Counted from the first letter of the stretch, positions 33,552-43,607 are shown. The stretch: DNA of 64,000 nt from Nitrosomonadales bacterium (GCA_016199835.1 JACQFX010000026.1:1-64000), one strand, 5' to 3'. Made by a program: numbers and translations. The notes: generated by a model from the sequence alone, not told the origin.

Positions 33552-34270
33552 ACATGCTGCTGATAGACGCGGGCAATAGCCGCATCAAGTGGGCGTTGGT
33601 CGAGGATGGGTGCTGGGTGCGGCAGGGTGTGGCGGAGCATGCCGCGAATGTTCTTGATCAGGCATTCGCAAGTTTGCCGCCACCGCAAAGGATTATTGTT
33701 TCGAATGTTGCGGGAGATCGGGCCGCGCAATGCATATGCGCAGCCTGCGCAATATGGCCTTGCGTGATCGAGTTCATCCTGGCGCAAGAAGAGCAGTGTG
33801 GCGTGCGCAACCATTACGAGCAGCCCGCACAACTCGGCAGCGACCGTTGGGCTGCGCTGCTTGCTGCCTGGTCGCTTGAACGCGCGGCTTGCCTGGTGGT
33901 GAGCTGCGGCACGGCGACCACGGTGGATGCGCTGTCCGGCACAGGTGAATTTCTGGGTGGCCTGATCCTGCCCGGCGTAGATATGATGCGCCACAGTCTG
34001 GCAGCAGGTACGGCGCAATTGGGGTCGGCGCAAGGTGAGTGGCGCGAATTTCCGCGCACCACTGCCGATGCGATCTACAGTGGTGTGATCCAGGCTGCCG
34101 TGGGCGCGATTCGTCGGCAATATGAGATGCTAGGCACGCCCGGCGCGCATTGCATTTTGAGTGGCGGCAGAGCGGATGCCATACGGCCGCATCTCGGTTT
34201 GCCGCTGGTGTGCATGGATGATCTGGTGTTGCAGGGCTTGCTGGTTATCGGAGAGGAGGGGACGCGATGA
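33548..34270 (+). CDS. coaX: Type III pantothenate kinase CoaX
   Basis: A 240-aa kinase of the ASKHA fold for the first step of coenzyme A synthesis. Phosphate-binding motifs DAGNSRIKWA (residues ~6-15), GSDRWAALLAAW and SCGTATTVDAL match the type III family. GTG at 33548 overlaps the birA stop; ATG at 33554 two codons later is equally possible. birA-coaX adjacency is widespread in betaproteobacteria. Confidence 0.93.
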   Translation: MNMLLIDAGNSRIKWALVEDGCWVRQGVAEHAANVLDQAFASLPPPQRIIVSNVAGDRAAQCICAACAIWPCVIEFILAQEEQCGVRNHYEQPAQLGSDRWAALLAAWSLERAACLVVSCGTATTVDALSGTGEFLGGLILPGVDMMRHSLAAGTAQLGSAQGEWREFPRTTADAIYSGVIQAAVGAIRRQYEMLGTPGAHCILSGGRADAIRPHLGLPLVCMDDLVLQGLLVIGEEGTR

Positions 34271-34908
34271 AGTGGCTGCTCGGGTTGCTGCTGATAATCA
34301 ATGTGGCATTTTTTTCATTCATGCAATGGGGCGGTGTGCTGACGAACGAGGGTAAGAATGTGCAGTCCCAGCCGTTGCTGAGCGCAGAGAAAATCAAGCT
34401 GCTGACCGTTTCAGCGCCTGCTGCCGTACAGAGCACAACGGCAAGCGCATGCATGGAGTGGGGTGAATTTTCCGGTGCAGAGTTGGCGCGTGCAAATTCG
34501 GCGCTGTCAGCGCTGAAGCTGGGCAATAATCTGACGCAACGGCAGGTGGAACACACCATAGGTTATTGGGTGTATTTACCGCCGCTGAAGAATTCCGCCG
34601 AAGTGGAAAAGAAGGTCGCCCAGATCAAGGAGTTGGGCATGGAAGAATACTTCGTTGTGTCGGATGCCGGGAAATGGCATAACGCCATTTCACTGGGCGT
34701 ATTTAAAACGGAGGCTGCAGCGCATAAATTTCTGGATGATATTGTCGGCAAAGGGCTGAAAGCTGCCAAAGCCGGCGAACGTATGAGCAAGCACGCCTTC
34801 ACCGTGTTCGTGCTGAAAAATCCGGATGCGGCGCTTACCGCGAAAATGGCGCTGCTGCAGAAAGATTACGCCGACAGCGAACTGAAGGCGGTTGCGTGTA
34901 CCAATTGA
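34267..34908 (+). CDS. SPOR-domain-like membrane-anchored protein
   Basis: 213 aa with an N-terminal membrane helix (WLLGLLLIINVAFFSFMQWG) and a C-terminal domain resembling SPOR (YWVYLPPLKNSAEVEKKVAQIKELGMEEYFVV; ISLGVFKTEAAAHKFLDDI), which binds denuded peptidoglycan at division sites. The predicted topology places the SPOR part in the periplasm. It overlaps coaX by 4 nt and is the last gene before the tRNA. Confidence 0.75.
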   Translation: MKWLLGLLLIINVAFFSFMQWGGVLTNEGKNVQSQPLLSAEKIKLLTVSAPAAVQSTTASACMEWGEFSGAELARANSALSALKLGNNLTQRQVEHTIGYWVYLPPLKNSAEVEKKVAQIKELGMEEYFVVSDAGKWHNAISLGVFKTEAAAHKFLDDIVGKGLKAAKAGERMSKHAFTVFVLKNPDAALTAKMALLQKDYADSELKAVACTN

Positions 34909-34962
34909 CAAGCGGCAGCCAAATCCGGAAAATGCCGCCCTCTTCAATGCTTCACGAGTCTT

Positions 34963-35039
34963 GGTGATATAGCTCAGGTGGTTAGAGCGCAGCACTCATA
35001 ACGCTGAGGTCGGTGGTTCAAATCCACCTATCACCACCA
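34963..35039 (+). tRNA. tRNA-Met (CAT), elongator type
   Basis: A 77-nt cloverleaf: acceptor GGTGATA/TATCACC with discriminator A and encoded CCA (35037-35039), D-arm AGCTCAGGTGGTTAGAGC, anticodon loop CTCATAA (CAT), and T-arm GGTGG-TTCAAAT-CCACC. The acceptor starts with a normal G-C pair, so it is not initiator tRNA. The CAT anticodon could also belong to tRNA-Ile2 (lysidine-modified), but the overall sequence looks like elongator Met. Confidence 0.9.
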
Positions 35040-35220
35040 AAATATAAAGCAAAGCAAGTTCTGCTTTCCATTTTTCCTTGCTTTGCTTCCGCGCCTGGAA
35101 TGATCCCCCGGCATACAGTTTGTTTTTGAGGTTGCAGCGGTTTTCCGCGTGTGTACTTGCGCGCGAATATGTCACAATTCGCCACATCGCATCGTTGCGG
35201 AATCCGTGTCCATTCATTTT

Positions 35221-36876
35221 ATGTATCAGACCTATTTTGGCCTTGTCGCTGCGCCATTTTCCATAGCGCCGGATCCGCGTTACCTCTACATGAGCCAGCG
35301 CCACCAGGAAGCGCTGGCGACTTTGCTTTACGGTATGGGCAGCGATGGCGGGTTCGTATTGCTTACGGGGGAAGTGGGCGCCGGGAAAACCACGATATGC
35401 CGTTGCCTGCTTGAACAGATTCCAGATGCCTGTGATGTCGCTTATATTTTCAATCCAAAACTGACGGTACTGGAACTTCTTTCCACCATCTGTGACGAGT
35501 TCCATATTGCTTATCCGCAGGACACTTCCAGCATCAAACAATTCGTCGATCATATTAACGCTTACCTGCTGGAGTCGCATGCCAGAGGGCGGCGTGCAGT
35601 GCTGATCATTGATGAGGCGCAGAACCTGTCTGCCGATGTGCTGGAACAAATGCGGCTGCTTACCAATCTGGAAACCAATCAGCGCAAGTTGTTGCAGATA
35701 TTATTGCTGGGACAGCCCGAACTGGTGGATATGCTGGCGCGGCCGGAATTGCGTCAATTGGCGCAGCGTATCGTTGCGCGTTATCACCTGCGGTCACTGG
35801 ATAAGAATGAAGTCGCGGGATATGTGAAACACCGTCTGGAGGTGGCCGGTGTGCAGCGGCAACTCTTTCCGGATGCGCTTTGGGGCAAGCTGTACCAGCT
35901 AAGTGGCGGCGTTCCCAGGGTCATCAATGTGCTATGTGACAGAGCCTTGCTCGGAGCTTTTGTGCAGGGAAAGGAGCGGGTTGATAAATCGACTCTGGCG
36001 CAAGCAGCGCGTGAGGTGCTCAATCGGCGGCCACAGCAGCAATCATTTGGGCGCTATGCGCTTATTGCTGGCCTGGCTTTATTCCTGTGCGGCGTGCCGC
36101 TGCTCTTCATGTATCAGGAAGAACCTGTAGCTTCTGCGGCGGCAGTGCGAAAAGACATGGCAAGCCCCGGTAGTTTTGCTGCCATTCCCAATCCGCTTGC
36201 GCAAATTAAATTGCCTTCTTCAGGAGTGGCTGAAGAGGCGCAAGCCTTGCACGCTACTCTGGAGTTGCCGTCTGAGATGCCAGGCTCGCGCAGCAAGGAG
36301 GCAGCATTTACTGCTCTGTTCAAGGCATGGGGTGTGGACTACAGCGGTGATGGGGCTGCTTGCGGCCATGCGGAACTCCGGGGCTTGCAATGTCGTACAG
36401 CCCAGGGCGGGCTGGATGAATTACGCCAACTTAATATGCCGGCTGTGCTGCATATGCGGGACGAGCGGGGGCGGGAATTTTATGCGGCGCTGACCAAGCT
36501 TGATGCCCGCTCGGCAACTTTCTCCTTTGGCGCTCAAACCCAAAGGGTGGACATTGGCGCTTTGGCGCTTCAATGGTCTGGTGATTACACTTTGCTGATT
36601 CATCTGCCGCGAGATGTGCACAAGTATATCCAGAAGGGGGCGCGCGGTCCTGCTGTTGCATGGCTGGGCAAGCAGCTTGCGCAAGTGCAAGGGATAACAT
36701 TTAAAACAGACGGAGCGGTGGTCTTTGATGATGGTTTGAGGCGTCAGGTGAGGCAGTTTCAGTTGGCTCAAGGCTTGCCTCCTGATGGGGCTGTCGGCCC
36801 CAGGACTTTGGCACGCCTCAGCGCGGTAACCGATCAATTAGCCCCCAGATTATCGGGCGAGCAGGGGAGGAAGTAG
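35221..36876 (+). CDS. gspA: GspA/ExeA-like ATPase with peptidoglycan-binding domain
   Basis: A 551-aa inner-membrane AAA ATPase. In T2SS systems GspA with GspB remodels peptidoglycan for secretin insertion. The start MYQTYFGLVAAPFSIAPDPRYLY is the family N-terminus. Walker A is GEVGAGKTT at residues 50-58 and Walker B is AVLIIDEAQNL. A membrane helix lies at about 279-300 (YALIAGLALFLCGVPLLFMY). The periplasmic C-terminus ends in a PG_binding_1-type domain (FDDGLRRQVRQFQLAQGLPPDGAVGPRTL, in parts). ATG 35221 is preferred to the longer frame running into the upstream gap. Confidence 0.92.
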   Translation: MYQTYFGLVAAPFSIAPDPRYLYMSQRHQEALATLLYGMGSDGGFVLLTGEVGAGKTTICRCLLEQIPDACDVAYIFNPKLTVLELLSTICDEFHIAYPQDTSSIKQFVDHINAYLLESHARGRRAVLIIDEAQNLSADVLEQMRLLTNLETNQRKLLQILLLGQPELVDMLARPELRQLAQRIVARYHLRSLDKNEVAGYVKHRLEVAGVQRQLFPDALWGKLYQLSGGVPRVINVLCDRALLGAFVQGKERVDKSTLAQAAREVLNRRPQQQSFGRYALIAGLALFLCGVPLLFMYQEEPVASAAAVRKDMASPGSFAAIPNPLAQIKLPSSGVAEEAQALHATLELPSEMPGSRSKEAAFTALFKAWGVDYSGDGAACGHAELRGLQCRTAQGGLDELRQLNMPAVLHMRDERGREFYAALTKLDARSATFSFGAQTQRVDIGALALQWSGDYTLLIHLPRDVHKYIQKGARGPAVAWLGKQLAQVQGITFKTDGAVVFDDGLRRQVRQFQLAQGLPPDGAVGPRTLARLSAVTDQLAPRLSGEQGRK

Positions 36877-36878
36877 GG

Positions 36879-37643
36879 GTGTCATATATTCTCGATGCCA
36901 TCAAAAAATCCGAGCAGCAGCGTCAGCGAGCTGAAGTGCCGTCACTGTATATGGCGACGGTATCGGCTGGCGTGAAAAAACAGCATGCATTTTTGTTTTA
37001 TGGCGTTGCGGCGCTGATTCTGATCTGCGCCGGTATTTTTATCGGGTGGTTGCGCCCATGGCAGCAAGGTAATGTTGCCGGCGTGGCGGAAATTCGGAAT
37101 CGCAGTGTAAGTGAAGCGAACCCGCGTCATGCGGCCCCCCTTCAGCCTCCGGAGCTTGATAAGAGGTCGAACCCCGGACTCCCTCCGCCGACCTCGAAGT
37201 CGCCAGCAAATTTATTTGCTTTTCCATGGACGAGCGAGAAGAGCCTGGCGCAGGGTGGGTCATTGCCTGTTAACAATGGGGTGAAAGATATGGCGAGCAA
37301 TGCCTTGGTACAGAAGGTTCCTGAGCGAATGCTCACTGAGCCGATTCCATCGGCAGTTGAGAATGGCGCATCGCTTGAAACGGCAACCGTTGGCAAGCCT
37401 GCGCAGGAACCGGCGATAGTGGCTATAGAGGCGCTGCCGTTATCAATACAGCAAGAGCTTCCGAAATTAAATGTCTCGGGATATGCCTATTCAAATATAC
37501 CCAAGGAGCGGACGGTAGGCATTAATGATCGCTTGCTACAGGAAGGGGAATATCTGGCTCGGGGACTCAGGCTGGAGCGCATCGATCCGGATGGTCTGGT
37601 ATTCAGCTACAAGAAATATTATTTCCGCCAGAGTTTGCAATGA
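36879..37643 (+). CDS. gspB: GspB-like T2SS assembly protein
   Basis: A 254-aa bitopic protein: N-terminal cytoplasmic motif MSYILDAIKKSEQQRQR typical of GspB/ExeB, a membrane helix (FLFYGVAALILICAGIFIGWL), a Pro-rich periplasmic linker, and the C-terminal domain LNVSGYAYSNIPKERTVGINDRLLQEGEYL...VFSYKKYYFR, the PDZ/GspC-like homology region. A GTG start lies two bases after the gspA stop. It works with GspA to place the secretin. Confidence 0.9.
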   Translation: MSYILDAIKKSEQQRQRAEVPSLYMATVSAGVKKQHAFLFYGVAALILICAGIFIGWLRPWQQGNVAGVAEIRNRSVSEANPRHAAPLQPPELDKRSNPGLPPPTSKSPANLFAFPWTSEKSLAQGGSLPVNNGVKDMASNALVQKVPERMLTEPIPSAVENGASLETATVGKPAQEPAIVAIEALPLSIQQELPKLNVSGYAYSNIPKERTVGINDRLLQEGEYLARGLRLERIDPDGLVFSYKKYYFRQSLQ

Positions 37644-38068
37644 AGGAGCGTTTACGCGGTTGTCTCTGGTGGATTAATAACTCTAAAGCAATTGACAACC
37701 TCATTTATTCACTGTAGGTTGCCTAAAAATCAGAAATTACAAGTGGATAGAGTCAGGTAGAAAGAGCTTTCGCAGTAAGGGGATCCCAAACGAGAAGCGG
37801 GCCGTTTTTGAACGGGTAAGGGGCGTGCGGCCTCTGGCGGCGCTGGCGGGCAAGCTATTTTTCGCGGGCGAGGTTGAGTGGTTTGGATGCCTCAATGCCT
37901 ATACCAAAGAAAAATACCCCTGCCCTTTTGGGCAATTGACGTATTTCTTTGCTTCTATACACTGCGGCAAAAATACAATAAATATAAATATACAAAAAAT
38001 ATATTCGGTCGGTTGTTCTTGAAATAAGCATCTTAAAATACAGGTAATATCTCAGGGAGTTTGCAGAT
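37644..38068 (+). promoter_or_regulatory. 425-bp leader upstream of the mof-like oxidase genes, with a candidate promoter
   Basis: No gene is supported here. A sigma-70-like pair, TTGACG (37936-37941) and TACACT (37958-37963) with a 16-bp spacer, precedes an A/T-rich tract (37970-38035) and would give a leader of about 100 nt before the ATG at 38069. The final bases before the ATG (from 38053) are copied almost exactly before the second oxidase (from 43591). No riboswitch was recognised. Confidence 0.35.
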
Positions 38069-41000
38069 ATGAAGAAAGACCAGCGCTGTTCCTTAATGGT
38101 GGTTTCGATAGTACTCGCGGTTGCGTCGCAACTGTCTGCGAATGTGGCGCAAGCCGGTGCGGGGTGGGGCAAGACCACCAATGCGAGCAACGTGCCGATC
38201 CCGGTGCAGACCTATTACGCCAATAGCCCTGTGGGCGCGGTGCCGGCCTATGATCCGGTCACCGGCCTTCCCAAGCCCGCCCTTGATGCCAATGGCCAAC
38301 CTACTGGTCTTCCGGAGTTCGTCGATTCGGGTAAAGCGTTGCGCAAGTTCGTGGATACGCTGCCCGGGTTTGGTGCCGGCAACGCAAACGATCTGGGGCA
38401 ATATATTCCGGTAGCTGTTCCTGAGCATAACTGGGTTAACCCCGTTACCGGCGTTGCAACCGCTGACGATTATTATGAGATTGCGGCTGTTGAATATTCG
38501 GAAAAAATGCACAAGGACTTGCCCAAGGCAACGCACTTGCGTGGTTATGTGCAACTGGAAACGGCGGGCAACGCTGCTACGAGCAATCACGTTGCGCTGA
38601 CTTACCCCGATGGCAGCCCGATTCTGAATGCCGCCGGTCAGCAGGTTTTCGCGTATGACAATCCGCATCACCTTGGCCCGATCATCCAGGCACAAAGTGG
38701 TACGGTAGTGCGTGTCAAATTTACCAACTATCTGCCGGTGGGCGGCAATCTGTTCCTTCCTGTGGATCGGACGGTTACGGGCGCGGGTACGCTTGGGACG
38801 GATGGCAAAACCTACTATACCGAGAATCGTGCCGAGATACATTTGGTCGGTGGTCAATCGCCCTGGATTAGCGCGGGATCTCCTCATCAATGGGTGGCGC
38901 CCGCAGGCGAGGTTGCTGCCTATGCGGCTGGCGCAGGCAGGGGGCCTAGCGCACAGAATGTGCCTGATATGGCTGATCCTGGCGCGGGTTCGACTACGCT
39001 TTATTTCCCCAATAACCAGAGTGCGCGTTTTATGTTCTATCAGGATCGCACTTCGGGTTTGACGCGTCTCAACTCGTATGCGGGCCTCGAAGCGGGTTAT
39101 GTGATTACTGATCCGGCAGAGCAGTGGCTGGTCGATACCGGCGCAATTCCTGCTGACCAGATTCCCCTGATCATCGAAGACAAGACTTTTGTGCCCAACA
39201 ACATTGCCCAGCAGGACGCCAAGTGGATATGGGGGCAGCCGGGCGATCTCTGGTTCCCGCATGTATATGAGACCAATCAGGATCCACAGTCATTCGATGG
39301 TACCAACCCCGTAGGTCGTTGGGATTATGGCCCCTGGTTCTGGCCGATATTCGCTGCGACGTATCAACTGCCCGATACCAGTTTCGTGCCCGAAGCGTAT
39401 CACGATACACCCGTGGTTAATGGCACTGCCTATCCAACGTTGACAGTGGATCCCAAGGCCTATCGCTTGCGCATTCTGAACGCCAGCAATGATCGTTTTA
39501 TCAATCTGGGTTTTTATAAGGCAGACGGCACATTGAAGGTGCCGCAGCTTGATCAGAACGGCAATCCCGTAATCAGGGCAAATGGCGATCCGGTTATTTT
39601 TGAAAATACCGAAGTCAAGCTGGTTGCAGCAGCGCCGGCCGATGTGAGTGGTGCTCCGTTAACGCCGGTCAGCACTACCGCAAACGCGCCGTATGAGCCG
39701 AATTGCTTGTGCCAGTACCCCGATCTTCCCCAGCTCCAGCCTAATATTGCCGGCTTCCGTGCCTGGCCGGTAGATGGTCGCGTCGGTGGCGCTCCGGATC
39801 CGATGGCAGTCGGCCCCGACTTTATTGCAATCGGTAACGATGGTGGTTTCTTGCCTAATCCGGTGGACGTGCCGTCGCAGCCGGTTACCTATGAAACGAA
39901 CCGCCGCAGTATCACGGTGACCAACATATATGGTTACGGCATGCTGCTGGGACCATCCGAGCGTGCAGACACGATCGTTGATTTCTCCGCCTATGCGGGG
40001 CAGACGCTGATCCTTTACAACGATGCTCCGGCGCCTACCCCGTTCAATGATCAGCGTGTTGACTACTACACTGGCGATCCTGACCAAACCGACATCGGTG
40101 GCGCATATAGCACCCAGCCTGGCTATGGCCCGAATACGCGCACCATGATGCAGATCAAGGTGAATGTAAATCCGGTTGCGGCTACAGGTATTTTCGATGC
40201 CCGGGCATTGTTGGGTGCATTGCCAGCCGCTTACGCCGCATCGCAACCCATGCCTATCGTTCCGGAAGCGGCCTACAACACTGCATTCGGCACAAATGAT
40301 GCGGATAACTATGCGCACGTGGCCACCGGCTCGGTCGCCCAACCCAATCTGGACTTTACGGCAAGCGGCAATTTCACCATTGATCGCGTTGACGTGATTT
40401 CTTCGGGTGGGCAACTCGTGGTCGGAACAAATAACATCGTTGGGAATGCCGTGCCGGGTTCTGGTACGGGTTATGACCCGGCGAATCCGCCGACCGTAGT
40501 CTTTAATGACGGCAATTGCCTGTCGGCTGGCGCAACTCCTGCGCAGGCCTTTGCGACAGTTGATCCGAAGTCGCATCAAGTGACGGCTATTACCTTGGGC
40601 ACTCGCGGGCAGGCAACTGTGCCGACTTACCCTGGATACACATGTGCCCCGTTAATCACCTTCGAGGCTGCTTCCGGTATCGGTGCGCAAGCGACGGTGC
40701 ATACGACTGCCTCGCAATCCATCCTGGTGCAAGCCAAGGCCGAGCAGGAGTTGTTCGATGCATATGGCCGCTACAATTCGACAGGCGGCGTGGAACTGCC
40801 GCTCACCAGTGGCACAACACAGACCACGGTTCCCTTGAGCTACTATGATTCGCCAACGGACATTATCGCGGATGGCGAGACCCAGTTGTGGAAGCTGGTG
40901 GACAATGGTTTGTGGACCAACTCGATGCACTTCGATTTTGTTGACGTGCAACTGGTCAACCGCGTGGGCTGGGACGGAACCGTGAAGACGCCCGCAGCCA

Positions 41001-43423
41001 ACGAAGTGGGCTGGAAAGATACGCTGAGGCTGAATCCGCTGGAAGACGTTATCATCGCGATGAGAGCCAAGCGTTCGCCAGTGCCGTTCGGGATGCCGGC
41101 AAGCAGCCGCCTGAAAGATCCAATGGTGGCAGCAGGCAAGCCGGCTTCGGGCTTGGCCTTTATGGTTGACCCGGGGGTGGTGTCGCTTACAACAGGCAAG
41201 GCACTGTTGACGGCTACCAACGACGTAACCGATTACGATAACGAGTACGTCTGGAACAGCGCGATTCTGGGCCATTCGGAGGATGACCTCATGCGTCCTA
41301 TCGTATTCCACCCGACTGTGGCGATGCCCGATACGCCAACCAGACTGGCGTTCAACGGTCAAACCTTGTCATGGTTTGATGCTACGCTGCCAATGAATCC
41401 TAATACGCGAGGCAATCCGAAGAATGAAATCGGATTCAAGGTGGAGCGCGCAACGTATGTCATAGACAAGAAAACCAATTCCTATGTACCGGGTACGTAT
41501 ACGGTATTGGGAACCGCTGTTGCCAATGCGAACCGTTTCGTTGATCCAGGCTACAATTATTCGGATTATTCATACAGGGTTACTGCCTATAACGCCAAGG
41601 GCTCTGCCGCTGCGTCTATAGATGTATGGTCTCCGCTCGCCCCCCCGAGTGCGTTGCAAGTTTCCATCCCTGCGGCAACGGGAACCCCGGTGGTTTTGAG
41701 CTGGGTGGATAACGAAAATAGAGAGAGCGGATACACGGTAGAGGTGTCCACCGATCAGGGGGCTACTTATACTGCGCTTGCTACAGTTTCCAGCTCCAAG
41801 AGCTACCTGGCTGGTATAAGCAAAGGCGCGACGGTGACTTACACGGCTACGCCAACACTGGGCAGCGTTTACACCTATCGCGTCAGGACGATAAAAACGC
41901 AAGCCAGCAGTGCGAATCTGCTGTCTTCACCGCTGACCGTGGATGCTGATTTGTCAGCCACGACACCGGCTGCTCCGACAGGATTGGCTGTGGCTTACAC
42001 CGGCGGCACAACGGCTACCTTGAGCTGGACAGCCTCGGCTACAGCGGGCGTAACTGGCTATATCGTTCAGCAGTCGATGGACGGCGGCGCTACCTGGACT
42101 CAGGTGGGGAATATGCTCGCCGGGAATGCGACCAATGTCACTACTGCGGTGGAGAATGGCAACATTTATCAGTATCAAGTGATGGCGCAGATAGCCAAGT
42201 TTAATTCGCCTGTTACAACAGCGAATTCTGCGGCAGCCGGCCCGATTACTCTGGTAACGTTGCCCATAGCGCCGGTAGCCCCGTCCAGCATGACGGCTAC
42301 GCTGACTTCGGCCACATCGGCAGCACTGTCGTGGACGCCTTCGGCCACGAGCGGCGTGACTTACGTGGTACAGCGCAAGACTAATGCGGGTAACTTTGTG
42401 GCACTGGCTACCTTGCCTGCCGGCACCACGAGCTACACCGATGCGACCGTGGTGAATCGATCCACTTACACTTACCAGGTGGCTGCGGTTGCCACGAATG
42501 TGGCGGGAAGCACCAGTTCTACTTATACCGTGTCGAATAGCGTGAGCGTAAACCCGCCGGCCGCACCGGCTGTGCCAGCTAATCTGAGTGCGACGGCAAC
42601 TTCGGCCACCTCGGTTGCGCTAAGCTGGACGGCATCGAGCACGAGCGGTGCAAGTTACGTGATTCGACGCAGGGTCGGCGGTGGCGCTTATGCAGTGCTG
42701 GCTACCGTACCTGCGGATACGACGAGCTACGTCGACACGACCGTGGGGAATGGGCTCAGCTACACCTATCAAGTGGCTGCCGTTGCCACGAACGTGATAG
42801 GCAGCACCAGTTCTGCTTACGTTGCTTCGAACACCGTGAGTCTGGCTCCGACGAGGCCCTCGTCGGTGGCGGCAGTCGCTGCGAATACCTCTGTAGAATT
42901 GAGCTGGGTTGACAGCGGCATAACAGTGAGCGGCTATACGATCCAGCGCTCGGTGAATGGCGGTGCTTACGCTGTACTGACAACTATCGGTAGCACGACG
43001 AGCTATAGCGATACGTCGGTGGTGGCGGGCAGCACTTATAACTACCGGGTAGCCGCACAGTCGGGAACCGCCTTGTCGGCTTACGTGACTGCCACCAGGT
43101 CGGCAGCTCCGGCAGTACCGACGATAGGCACGACTACGGCAGGTGCGGCGGGTAGCAATCAGCTCACATTAAACTGGACGGATAATTCCAGCGATGAATC
43201 CGGCTTTACTGTGCAGCGCAGTGCGGGTACGGGCAGGAGTGCAGCGACTGCGACTTATGGCCCATTTACCACTATTGCCACACCGACTGTTACAGCCAAT
43301 ACGACGAGCTATGTCGATACGGGCCTTACTGCGGGCACTTTCTACCGTTACCGTGTCATGGCGAATGGCTTCCTGGGCAACTCGGCCAATAGCGGAAATA
43401 GTACGGGAGTGAAGGCGCCTTAA
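38069..43423 (+). CDS. MofA-like multicopper oxidase paralogue with lost copper ligands and seven Fn3-like modules
   Basis: A 1784-aa secreted protein. A signal peptide (SLMVVSIVLAVASQLSANVAQA) is followed by about 1,050 residues of MofA-type multicopper-oxidase cupredoxin domains, closely parallel to the next gene. Of the 11 ligand positions, 8 are replaced: HWH is H258-L-V260; HDH is Q325-D-R327; HPVHFH is N951...H954-F-D956; HCHxxxH is N1063-S-A-xxx-H1069, so the type 1 Cys is Ser. An enzyme of this kind should bind little or no copper. From about residue 1085 there are seven fibronectin-III-like modules of ~95-100 aa; modules 4 and 5 are near repeats at a 294-bp period. Probably a structural, adhesive or scaffold protein. 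Confidence 0.85.
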   Translation: MKKDQRCSLMVVSIVLAVASQLSANVAQAGAGWGKTTNASNVPIPVQTYYANSPVGAVPAYDPVTGLPKPALDANGQPTGLPEFVDSGKALRKFVDTLPGFGAGNANDLGQYIPVAVPEHNWVNPVTGVATADDYYEIAAVEYSEKMHKDLPKATHLRGYVQLETAGNAATSNHVALTYPDGSPILNAAGQQVFAYDNPHHLGPIIQAQSGTVVRVKFTNYLPVGGNLFLPVDRTVTGAGTLGTDGKTYYTENRAEIHLVGGQSPWISAGSPHQWVAPAGEVAAYAAGAGRGPSAQNVPDMADPGAGSTTLYFPNNQSARFMFYQDRTSGLTRLNSYAGLEAGYVITDPAEQWLVDTGAIPADQIPLIIEDKTFVPNNIAQQDAKWIWGQPGDLWFPHVYETNQDPQSFDGTNPVGRWDYGPWFWPIFAATYQLPDTSFVPEAYHDTPVVNGTAYPTLTVDPKAYRLRILNASNDRFINLGFYKADGTLKVPQLDQNGNPVIRANGDPVIFENTEVKLVAAAPADVSGAPLTPVSTTANAPYEPNCLCQYPDLPQLQPNIAGFRAWPVDGRVGGAPDPMAVGPDFIAIGNDGGFLPNPVDVPSQPVTYETNRRSITVTNIYGYGMLLGPSERADTIVDFSAYAGQTLILYNDAPAPTPFNDQRVDYYTGDPDQTDIGGAYSTQPGYGPNTRTMMQIKVNVNPVAATGIFDARALLGALPAAYAASQPMPIVPEAAYNTAFGTNDADNYAHVATGSVAQPNLDFTASGNFTIDRVDVISSGGQLVVGTNNIVGNAVPGSGTGYDPANPPTVVFNDGNCLSAGATPAQAFATVDPKSHQVTAITLGTRGQATVPTYPGYTCAPLITFEAASGIGAQATVHTTASQSILVQAKAEQELFDAYGRYNSTGGVELPLTSGTTQTTVPLSYYDSPTDIIADGETQLWKLVDNGLWTNSMHFDFVDVQLVNRVGWDGTVKTPAANEVGWKDTLRLNPLEDVIIAMRAKRSPVPFGMPASSRLKDPMVAAGKPASGLAFMVDPGVVSLTTGKALLTATNDVTDYDNEYVWNSAILGHSEDDLMRPIVFHPTVAMPDTPTRLAFNGQTLSWFDATLPMNPNTRGNPKNEIGFKVERATYVIDKKTNSYVPGTYTVLGTAVANANRFVDPGYNYSDYSYRVTAYNAKGSAAASIDVWSPLAPPSALQVSIPAATGTPVVLSWVDNENRESGYTVEVSTDQGATYTALATVSSSKSYLAGISKGATVTYTATPTLGSVYTYRVRTIKTQASSANLLSSPLTVDADLSATTPAAPTGLAVAYTGGTTATLSWTASATAGVTGYIVQQSMDGGATWTQVGNMLAGNATNVTTAVENGNIYQYQVMAQIAKFNSPVTTANSAAAGPITLVTLPIAPVAPSSMTATLTSATSAALSWTPSATSGVTYVVQRKTNAGNFVALATLPAGTTSYTDATVVNRSTYTYQVAAVATNVAGSTSSTYTVSNSVSVNPPAAPAVPANLSATATSATSVALSWTASSTSGASYVIRRRVGGGAYAVLATVPADTTSYVDTTVGNGLSYTYQVAAVATNVIGSTSSAYVASNTVSLAPTRPSSVAAVAANTSVELSWVDSGITVSGYTIQRSVNGGAYAVLTTIGSTTSYSDTSVVAGSTYNYRVAAQSGTALSAYVTATRSAAPAVPTIGTTTAGAAGSNQLTLNWTDNSSDESGFTVQRSAGTGRSAATATYGPFTTIATPTVTANTTSYVDTGLTAGTFYRYRVMANGFLGNSANSGNSTGVKAP
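42285..42850 (+). repeat. Tandem duplicated Fn3-coding modules
   Basis: Two adjacent fibronectin-III-like modules are similar at the nucleotide level. For example, GTTGCCACGAA recurs at 42488 and 42782, a period of 294 bp or 98 codons, and AGCACCAGTTCT follows in both. This indicates recent intragenic duplication, and such arrays may vary in number among strains. Confidence 0.7.
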
Positions 43424-43432
43424 TTCAAATCG

Positions 43433-43466
43433 CCGATGCCGGGGTAATCCTTGGCATCGGTTCTTT
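43433..43466 (+). terminator. Rho-independent terminator after the first oxidase gene
   Basis: Perfect 8-bp stem CCGATGCC (43433-43440) / GGCATCGG (43453-43460) followed by TTCTTT, 10 nt after the TAA. It should separate the transcript of the degenerate oxidase from that of the intact one. Confidence 0.75.
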
Positions 43467-43607
43467 GGATGCATTGATTGGATTCGGAATGGTTGCTAGT
43501 CGCGATTTCAAAGTAACGCTGGAAAAGATTTTTTGGGGAATTCGAAAAGGGAATTTAAGTTAGCCGGGCACGAGCGGTCAGCTTAATCAATCAGGGAGTT
43601 TGCAGAT

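Noticed and set aside
34996-35649. Minus-strand frame ending in GGFEPPTSAL
   Set aside because: That ending is the well-known artefact of translating the antisense of a tRNA gene (34963-35039); the rest is antisense to gspA.
37644-38068. Riboswitch or c-di-GMP aptamer upstream of the oxidases
   Set aside because: I searched by eye for the usual conserved loops and found none; only a candidate promoter is supported.
38093-39262. 389-codon antisense frame in the first oxidase gene
   Set aside because: Arg/Ile/His-rich shadow of a GC-biased coding region; no RBS or domain.
42285-42850. CRISPR-like array
   Set aside because: The 294-bp period and intact reading frame show duplicated Fn3 modules, not spacer-repeat units. 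No CRISPR array was seen anywhere in the window.
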